Shown here: positions 56,601 to 64,000 of the stretch, piece after piece | Numbering within the stretch: the first letter of the stretch is position 1 | Layout: the number at the start of each line of letters is the position of its first letter | From: Pholis gunnellus | Taxonomy: Eukaryota > Chordata > Actinopteri > Perciformes > Pholidae | Assembly: GCA_910591455.2 (NCBI GenBank) | Contig: OU342809.1 | Span: 15,424,059-15,488,058, forward strand | Reading direction: 5' to 3' | DNA length: 64,000 bases | The notes under the pieces: model-generated | What the model saw: the letters and a program-made list of their open reading frames with translations, nothing else | Database searches by the model: none | What the model was told of the DNA's origin: nothing | Made by a program: the position numbers and the translations under genes

Positions 56601-59600
56601 GTGTATTATTCATTATGCTCAGCACAAATTATTCCTCATGCGAAAAACAACAAACTTCTGGCTAATGTGAAGCAGGATTTAACAAAAAGTCATAGTGTGC
56701 ACAGTTAACTCAGCTATAGCTACAGAAACAATCAGGTTTAATGTTCTTTTGTTTATGATGTGGTTTGAAGTCTATTTCATGGTTTTTCTCTCATTATATT
56801 GGTATTTAAGGGCTACACTTGGATGATGAGTTCATCTGGATGGATAATAATAAAAAGCTTGAGTTGTAAGTTAGGAAAAGAGCTTTTATTTTTTTATTTG
56901 CAATGTAAGAAGTTGTCTTTTTATAGGACACATGTTTCACCACTAGAATGGTATCTGTGGTACCTTAAAAGTCTGTGTGGACCTTTGTATGTGCATAACA
57001 CAATAAACTACAATAAATTACTTTTCTCTATACTCATGAAGCACTGTCAAAGTTGTGTATTTCCAGCTGTCTGTTGCATTAAGGAATGATGACAAAGCAT
57101 GAGCAGCTCACCAAAGCTGGGTGCGCTGTGGAGGGTCATATCCCGGATGACTCTGGTACCAAAACACGACCACATCAGCAGGAACTGTTGGGCCACCTTC
57201 TTCAGGCACCCGGGCCTCTTCCCTGCCACCTAGAGAGAACATTTCCATGTGAAAAGAGGGGGAAGGGTCGGGATGCCGGCGTAGAATTAACCCCTGGGTC
57301 CACATTGGGGCTTAACCCTCAGGAACGAAAAACATGTCAACAAGTCAACTATTTAATTTGCCCCCAGAGACACGCCCTCCTATTGAACTATTGTCTGGGC
57401 AGTCCAAGACGTTGCCAGGGCGACCAAATTTTACAAGCCCATATCTGGCACATAATGGACGCAAATGGGAAGCTTGAAGACATCATTAACCGAGAGGATT
57501 GCAACGTAAGTGCCTCTGTGTGAGAAAGACACGCAGAGACGAGTCGCGTTCAGCCGCAGGTGTATTTTTAAGGGCAAAATAACAAGACTTCTGCTGCGCA
57601 AACACTTGAAACATTTAGTTAAAATCACCTCTCAGCATCTAACAAACATTACATTACAGTCATTTATCCAAAGCGACTTACAATTCCGATTCTATCACAC
57701 TGTAGGCACAGCTACGGGAGCAGGCATAGAAAATACATCAACTTTATCAGTGCAAAATGAACAAAAGACACACATTTATGCATAAATACTGAGTCAGACC
57801 AGGTTTAAAGACCTATTTTTCTCGAAATGAGTCAAAAAAAGTAAATGCTGTCTGACCTTGACGACACAGCGATCCACCATCAAGTCCAGCCACTCGATGT
57901 ACGCCTCGATTGGAGACTGCTCCTCCAATAGACGGTCAAACTCCTGATACACTGTGACAGGAGGGAGAATATTGTCAGGTTATATTGTATTCTACGTCAC
58001 TTGAAAACTAAAAAAATATGAACGCAAATGGCGTTTTTATGCGACAAATGCTACGTATCAGTGACCTCTGATCCCGTCAGGACTGATTCAGAGGAGTGAG
58101 ACTGGAGTGAATTGGAGATGCTCCGCAGGGTGTTTCAGAGGAGTGTGAACTTGTTTAACCTCTTGGTCTCCATCATTAATGCTTTGACTCTGCTAGTCGT
58201 GGGAATGATTGTCCCTCGTTGTGTCGTTTGCGTGGCAGTAAAGTGTAATTCTCCGTCTGGCTGGGTGTGTTTGAGTGGAATCAGTTTAAAAGCAAGGACT
58301 TACAGTGGATAATAAGCCGCCTGTGCTCCTCTTGTGAGTCCTCCATGGTGTAAAGTGTCTGCTTGGTGATGCTGTTCAAGTCCACATTCCTCCAGTCCTC
58401 CAGCATTTGAAAGGTGATGTCGGCACTGTTTATCACAGTCCGTGACGCCTGGGGACAGATAAATCGACAATATTACAAGAGCATACCCATATCCCTTATC
58501 AGTGTTTGTTCATATGGATTTTATTAAAAAACATTCAGACCAGGATAAGCACCTGACATAGATGGTTTAATGATGTTTGCCGCTTTAGAATCTGAGAAAA
58601 TCTCCTGGATACTGGAAACAAAAAAGGAGAATAAATATGGTTATTCCTGTGAGTGTCATCATTTAAACTTTCTGTTCAAAATTAGCAATTTTCAAGATAT
58701 GAGATGTGGATTTTATACCTACATTCAAATTTGATATTCCTCAGGTTTTCAGGAAGGTCATGAAGTGCTATTTTGAGCCACTCATCAAGCTGTTTGGCAA
58801 ATTTTCGAATAACCTGAGTCAAACTGTGTGGATGAAAGAAAACAGGAACATAATTAGTACATTAGACACCATTTATAATCACCAGTCATCCTATTAAACA
58901 ATCAATCTTTTAGTCTATAAAATGTATAAAAAAAGCCAAGTTCCCAGAAACTAAGGCGAGGTCTTTAAATTACTGAGCAACTGAGCATTATTGACGGAGC
59001 AACCTCAACCTGAGGTGTGGTGAAAAGTAAGTGGATCAAAATCACTGTTTAGAAGAACAGAACAGAAGTAAATGGTTGGTTTGGGAAGTTGGAATCAGAT
59101 AAATGATGGTGTTTTTGCCCGTTAAACTATACGACAATTAGCAGACTTTGTCAACTGACTAACTGAGAAATTGACCCATCGTTTCAGTCTGACATTGAAA
59201 TTACATTAAATAAAAGCTACATTTAAATTGTGCTTGAACATCCAGACCAAAGCAAAACCTTTAACTTATTTGTTTTAATTAGAGTGAACCTCACTGATGT
59301 TCATGCAGATCATTACGCAAAACATGGAACCTCAAAATGAATTCTACACAATAATACAAAAAAATGTTGCTGTTTATATGAAGGTCAAATATAGTCAAAA
59401 GCACACTATAGCAAGAAGGCCATTAACCATTAAAGTATATGGTATTATTAATAATAATGAAACGGCTATATTCCCTGAACTAAATGATAACTATGACAGT
59501 GTTAATGTAGCAGCTTGAATTCACACTGCAAAATAAACATCTGCTGTAACGTCAATGCAATAAACAAAACATGGCATCCGATGTAATCTCAGTAACAACC

Positions 59601-62600
59601 GATAAGAAAATGGTATCGATTCATTCATTCTAAGAGTGAAGGGTACAACAGGTGCTCACCTGTCAGGCAGTGCTTGCAGGACGGTGGGCATCAGCACCCC
59701 AGAGATGGCCTTGTAGAGGATGGAGTCGCAAACCCCGACGATGTTTACCACGGTGTTGGAGCCGAGGACAGGCAGCATGTGGGACGGCATGCCCTGCCAG
59801 AAGTGCAGCAAGAAGCTTTGGACCTGAAAGTACCACACAGACACACACAATTCAATTTTACAGGAAATAAAAGTTATTTGTTTTAACATTTTAAAAGCTG
59901 TAAGAGCTAGTTACATGCAAACAAACATTTAGTTTGGTAAAACAGAAATGGATCTGTAAAAATGGTCGAAAACAAAAGAAACCTGCCTCATCAAAGTTGG
60001 CTCGGATAACAGTGTCCAGTATCCTTTGACAGTGCGTTCTGTACATCATGATGAAGGTTGACACCTGTGGGCAACAACAGAGTATTAACGTAATTGCATC
60101 ACAACGTAACTGCTTTTTTTCTCTTTTGGGGAAAGTAAAAAAACAAAGTGGTACAAAAACAAGAGAATAAATCTTGTAAAAAGCATGTGAACCAATGAAT
60201 ACATGTTACAGGTCTAGGCAGGAGCGGAGTAATATAAAACGAGCTTTAGAGATCAGCAAAACACAAACCATTTAAAATCATGGCCCCTCTTTAAAAGCCG
60301 GACAGCTAGTGCCTGTCCTTTGTCCATTGCTAGATCTTATTATCTCCCCCAAAAGATTAAGAGTTAGTGAAGAGCCAGCATATAAATCCTCAAGGTCCTT
60401 CTCTAAATGCAAACCCAGTGAAGGTCCCAGGCAGATAAAAGGCTGGAGCCAGAGGGGGCGCAGAGATGGTGAGATGGCAGGGAGAGGTGGGAAGGGGGGG
60501 TGGCTGTAAGGATGGACTTTTAAAACTCCTGTTTACCCTCTCTTCTGGCAGGCTGGCGGGCAAATTTAGGTCTTTGACATTTGGAAACTCTGGCAGGAGC
60601 GTTCCCAGTTTGGAACGCGGTGAATACGCCACTGTCTGCTTCGTGACCTCTTTCTTCCCTGTCTCGTTCACCCACGCCGCTCCCTTTTTGGAGTACATCA
60701 CATCATAATACTGAGAGGTCTCCTTCACGGCTATGCCGTAGTAGTGGTACCTGAGGAGAGCAGAGGGCAAACGGGTGAAGAACATCTTTTTAGTACAAAG
60801 ACCTAAAACTACAGCTATAGAAAACTGCAAAAGCAAAACTTGGAATGAAAAAAAATTCAAACACAATTTATAAAGACATTGCTTAAAAAGTTAGTTTATT
60901 CAGATTTGAACATGTTTTTCTCTGATTTGGTGTTTTGTTTATATAGTTGGGAAGAACAAAATAATCTTATTGAAAGGTATATGTAGTCAGATGTTTACTA
61001 CTATCAGACTATATCGAATCTCAGTCTCAGAAACTCAGGACCACAATGGAAACAAGTTATTTTAACTTTTCGTGATTCGTGCATCAATCTTGTTGGTGTC
61101 ATATGCTGTTTATAGGTTGTTTCATTTAGTAGACTCTTTCTGCATGTCCATACTTTAAAAAAAAAAAAATTGTTTGGTTTTTTGGGGCGGGGAGGGTTTG
61201 TGAATATGTGTGTAACATGTAGGTAGTTCACGAAAGAATAAACCAAACTAACTTACTTAGACTGCCCTCTTGTCCCAAGTCTTCTGGTAGTTAACGCTGG
61301 AAACTGTTGCCTTATGATCTGTTCAGTGTAGGAGAGAAAACATTAGTCAGTGTTCTGGCACTAAAGAGTGAGCGGTTGAACCTTTTTGGGGGGCGTTATA
61401 TAATGTATATATCAGCATTTCATAGTAATTTATTTTAGTAAGGAGGAAAAAGAAAAGGATATATAAACAGCTGACACAAGGTACCAAATACACTCTTTAT
61501 AAAGTATTAACTTGTGTATTTTTTTCAGAGGAAAAAAATGGGAAAATGTTTTATAAAGTTTGTCAATATAACAACACGAAAGTCTCATAGACGTTTTCAC
61601 AGGGAGGTCTGTGAGGGGAAAATAAGCTTTGAGAGCCATCCATTTATGACATCCAGGGGTATTACTTTTTTTTTTGTCCTATATCAACAGTCTCCCCTCA
61701 TATATCCACCCACCCATCCTCTCTTTCTCCTCTCCACTCCCTCCTTCTTCCTTTCCTCTCTTTTTGTCCAAAGAGATTGGCTCCTTGGTCCAACTCCTGG
61801 TGCAGAAACTTTAGCAAACAGTGTAGCTCTCCATTGTGTGGGATGAAAAAAGAGGCCAAGCTGTGAAGTTTCTGTCAGGCCCCGCTTGATAAATGAGCAG
61901 ACAGGGAGGCAGTCCGGGCCCTCTCTCGTTTTTTTGTCCTGAATCAATGAAGCCTTCCTAAAGGACACCCCACACTGCTCCAGCCACTGATCTAACATTC
62001 CGCAACATCTCACCCTTCCAAATTTCCTTTAATTACACATTAATCCAGGCCCCTTCTCTTTTTCAATATCTTCCGACAGGAGCTGCGGAGGGGTGGGGGT
62101 GGGCCGGGTTGGGGGTTGGGGCCGGAGTCCAGGGTACAGGGGATGGCTGGGGGTAGGAAGGCTGAGGAAGTTCTTGGGGTTGTGGGAACAGACGAAAGCA
62201 CATCTCCTTTGGCTCTAGATTATGTGTTCAGTGAACGGCCGCAGAGCTTTGCTCCCTTCACACTGAGCTGCATTTGATATTACTTCAACAGCAGCCAAAA
62301 AAAAAAAACCCAGCCCAGGCATGAAATGGTCAGACTAACGCTGATTTAGTGCATGAGATTATTGCTTTCATACATCATCCACATGTTGTTGTTGTATCTT
62401 CTCCCGTTGAGTATGAATGTATATTTGAACTCTAAAAAGACTACAGATGTAGTTCATGGCTTGCATGCGTTTTCAAGACAATTAAAAATTGATTTAGAGT
62501 TAAACTGGATTCTGGAGGGACCGATAAGTTGCCAGACTGATGTTTGAATCTTACCTTTCCGAAGCTGGCTGCGTTCACAGGCTGTGTGTCCTGCTTTTCA

Positions 62601-62678
62601 CTGAAGTCTAGGTAATGCATGTAGAGGGCACTTCGGGGGATACACACGCCTTCAGCTATCTCATAGTTCTCTTCTAGC
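51104..62678 (-). CDS. rfx4: Transcription factor RFX4, lacking the first exons (off the right edge)
   Basis: Winged-helix regulator of ciliary and neural-tube genes. Fifteen exons are 62678-62555, 61318-61257, 60750-60537, 60064-59987, 59823-59660, 58823-58723, 58611-58553, 58448-58304, 57951-57857, 57229-57112, 55673-55554, 54811-54650, 54538-54379, 54296-54161 and 51376-51104. They encode 669 residues; human RFX4 has about 735. The RFX DNA-binding domain spans the first three exons (LEENYEIAEGVCIPRSA, TTRRLGTRGQSK, YHYYGIAVKE). Next come VSTFIMMYRTHCQRILDTVI and the dimerisation region (SFLLHFWQGMP, GVCDSILYKAISGVL, LMWSCFGTRVIRDM). A Ser/Pro/Tyr-rich tail follows, ending GFAYINGEATTGWAK. 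All phases agree. The donor after 59987 appears to be GC. Exon 1 joins upstream with a split Trp codon, as expected for the family. Confidence 0.96.
51455..51745. mobile_element. MITE-like repeat in the last rfx4 intron
   Basis: CCAATTAATCTGCTGATTGT, AAAAGTGACTCAAACGATTA and CTAATTAATCAAG are interior phrases of the same fish repeat family as 23202-23656. The ends are eroded. Confidence 0.5.
51855..52205. mobile_element. MITE with AGCTTAGC-rich subterminal inverted repeats
   Basis: GTTAGCTTAGCTTAGCTTAG and AAAGGCTAGAAACAG near one end mirror CTCCAGTCTTTATGCTAAGC near the other. I recognise it as a common teleost non-autonomous element. It lies in the last rfx4 intron. Confidence 0.6.
52527..53249. 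repeat. Perfect 18-base inverted repeat flanking a 0.7 kb block
   Basis: GATGGTAATTTCCTGTCA (52527-52544) reappears as its exact reverse complement at 53232-53249. The enclosed DNA includes a GC-rich, conserved-looking part at about 53080-53230. It lies in the last rfx4 intron. Confidence 0.75.
53567..53647. repeat. (AC)n microsatellite
   Basis: About 80 bases, nearly pure, with two early CGCA interruptions. Confidence 0.93.
54924..54985. mobile_element. LINE 3'-tail-like fragment
   Basis: AGATAAGATGATCCTTTATT followed by ATTCCCACAGCGGGGAAATT closely resembles the 3' end of a widespread fish LINE. It is in an rfx4 intron. Confidence 0.6.
57648..57690. mobile_element. SINE tail fragment
   Basis: ACATTACAGTCATTTATCCA followed by AAGCGACTTACAATTC is the reverse-complement form of the tail seen in the SINE at 20008-20213. 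It is in an rfx4 intron. Confidence 0.5.
61850..62260. promoter_or_regulatory. Conserved-looking non-coding block in an rfx4 intron
   Basis: Between the first two visible rfx4 exons, low-repeat DNA carries homeodomain-type sites (CTTTAATTACACATTAATCC) and a G-rich run (62090-62160). Its composition suggests an enhancer. No comparison was possible. Confidence 0.3.
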
Positions 62679-64000
62679 CTTTGGATGATAATGGGAATCA
62701 TCAGTGCACAAAAAATCTAATATGGTTGTGACATAAAGTGAAAAATGGGCAGTCATTTAAGGTGTACATTTTTAAGAAGCCAGATTACATTCGTGTCAGC
62801 TACACTAATAAATGTAGTGAAATAAGTAACTAATTGATCATATTAAACTATATGATGCTAAAGTATCAATCAATCCGCATGTGTACTGCAGCACACAACT
62901 TTACATGTGTCATATTTACCCGACACTAAGCATGACATCACAGATACCACTCATTGCACAACTACACAGACAGTAACAACTGCTCTTTGGGGAAGACGTA
63001 CGTGTGTCATAGACCAAAAATCCAAAAGATAATTTCCCTGATGATAGTAAGCGATCTTGTCTAATTAACAGACACACTGTAAAAATGATGATAAATTCTA
63101 GGCAGCGCAGAATGTTTGATGTGTTTTGGAGGGGCAGTTGTTGCAGTTATATGGAATGCGTGTCACCACTTGGCTACCAAGCTCTCCACATACCTGCATT
63201 TTTGTGTAATCTTCCCAACATAAGTGGTTGTATTTCATTACATTGATCTGAGTTGTTGAGCTTTTGATCTGTTTTCAGTTCCTGTATAATGTTGCGTTGC
63301 ATGTTGCGTTGGTTTTAGTCTAGTCTTGCATTACTGTGTCCACTTGGTTAAAGTAATTTATGTGTGGAAAAGACTCAGTAAATGGTTTCCGATGCACATC
63401 ATATGTCATGTAGCTATATAATTGATTTGCATTACTGAAAATCAAAACACAGCTTTCTGTATTTGTCAGTGTCTGTTTCTTGTAATTGTTTTTAATCATT
63501 TTATCCTGCTTAAAGTTTCATGTTTTTACTGTAAAACCCTTTGTAACTTGATAACCCATTACCATGTCAGTGCTGTATTGCTTTAAGTTTCTATTGGAGT
63601 ATTTAACCTAAAGCCTCTTTGCTGCCAATAAATCATCAGGTATGTAAATCATAGTTTGCTAATAAAAGCATACACACATATATAATCACATTTGTACAAC
63701 TTACAAGTATCAACAAAAGGTCAAATAACTAAATAAGAATGGACCCAAATCTGAGCCTTGAGGTACGCCAGCATCATTACCAGTGATTTCTGATGTGGTA
63801 TTAACCATGACAACACAATATTTCCTGTTTGAGGTACTATTTCACTTGTTTTGTGGGACATTTTGATATTAAGGTAATTCGATTTTTACCAATGAGAAGA
63901 AAAAAAAAAAAGAAAGTGCTAATAGGTCTGTAAGTGTTATTGGTGACTATGACGTGGCAGCCATATTTGAAAACTAGTGTATATTTTAAAATTAGTGACA
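62679..64000. other. rfx4 intron or upstream DNA to the window end
   Basis: I see no earlier rfx4 exon. Near 63735-63775 the minus strand reads GVPQGSDLGP, a LINE reverse-transcriptase motif, so a short retroelement remnant is present there. Confidence 0.45.

Overview
The window is genomic DNA from a ray-finned fish, most likely a percomorph teleost. The evidence is multi-exon vertebrate genes with GT-AG introns, long CA microsatellites, and several interspersed repeat types typical of fish. I see no prokaryotic, viral or CRISPR-like system.

Layout. (1) 1-8.3 kb, minus strand: 5' part of a cax1-type vacuolar Ca2+/H+ exchanger with an N-terminal YccF-like domain. It runs off the left edge. 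(2) 8.4-16 kb: repeat-rich DNA with a decayed Ty3/gypsy integrase, other fish repeats, and a broken zona-pellucida (ZP) gene copy that carries a 0.85 kb Pro/Gln minisatellite. (3) 16.6-18.7 kb, plus strand: an intact seven-exon ZP egg-envelope gene (ZPB/choriogenin-H type) with a 35-proline run. Its promoter and first-exon region is present three times: in the working gene, in the broken copy, and antisense inside a cax1 intron. (4) 18.8-20.7 kb: a decayed LINE interrupted by a SINE. (5) 22.8-25.7 kb, minus strand: tmem263. (6) About 26.4-35 kb, plus strand: a SIRT3-type sirtuin, head-to-head with tmem263. (7) 38.8-47.8 kb, minus strand: ric8b, convergent with the sirtuin. (8) 51.1-62.7 kb, minus strand: rfx4 without its first exons, which lie beyond the right edge.

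The tmem263, ric8b and rfx4 trio matches a linkage I know from human chromosome 12q23. A SIRT3-type gene beside ric8b, rather than beside ric8a as in human, suggests that it is the second vertebrate SIRT3 paralogue, not the human SIRT3 orthologue. This and the triplicated ZP first-exon module are the most interesting points here.

Exon boundaries were read by eye from splice signals, and for all five genes the exon phases sum correctly. Family assignments rest on recalled family sequences, not on a search.
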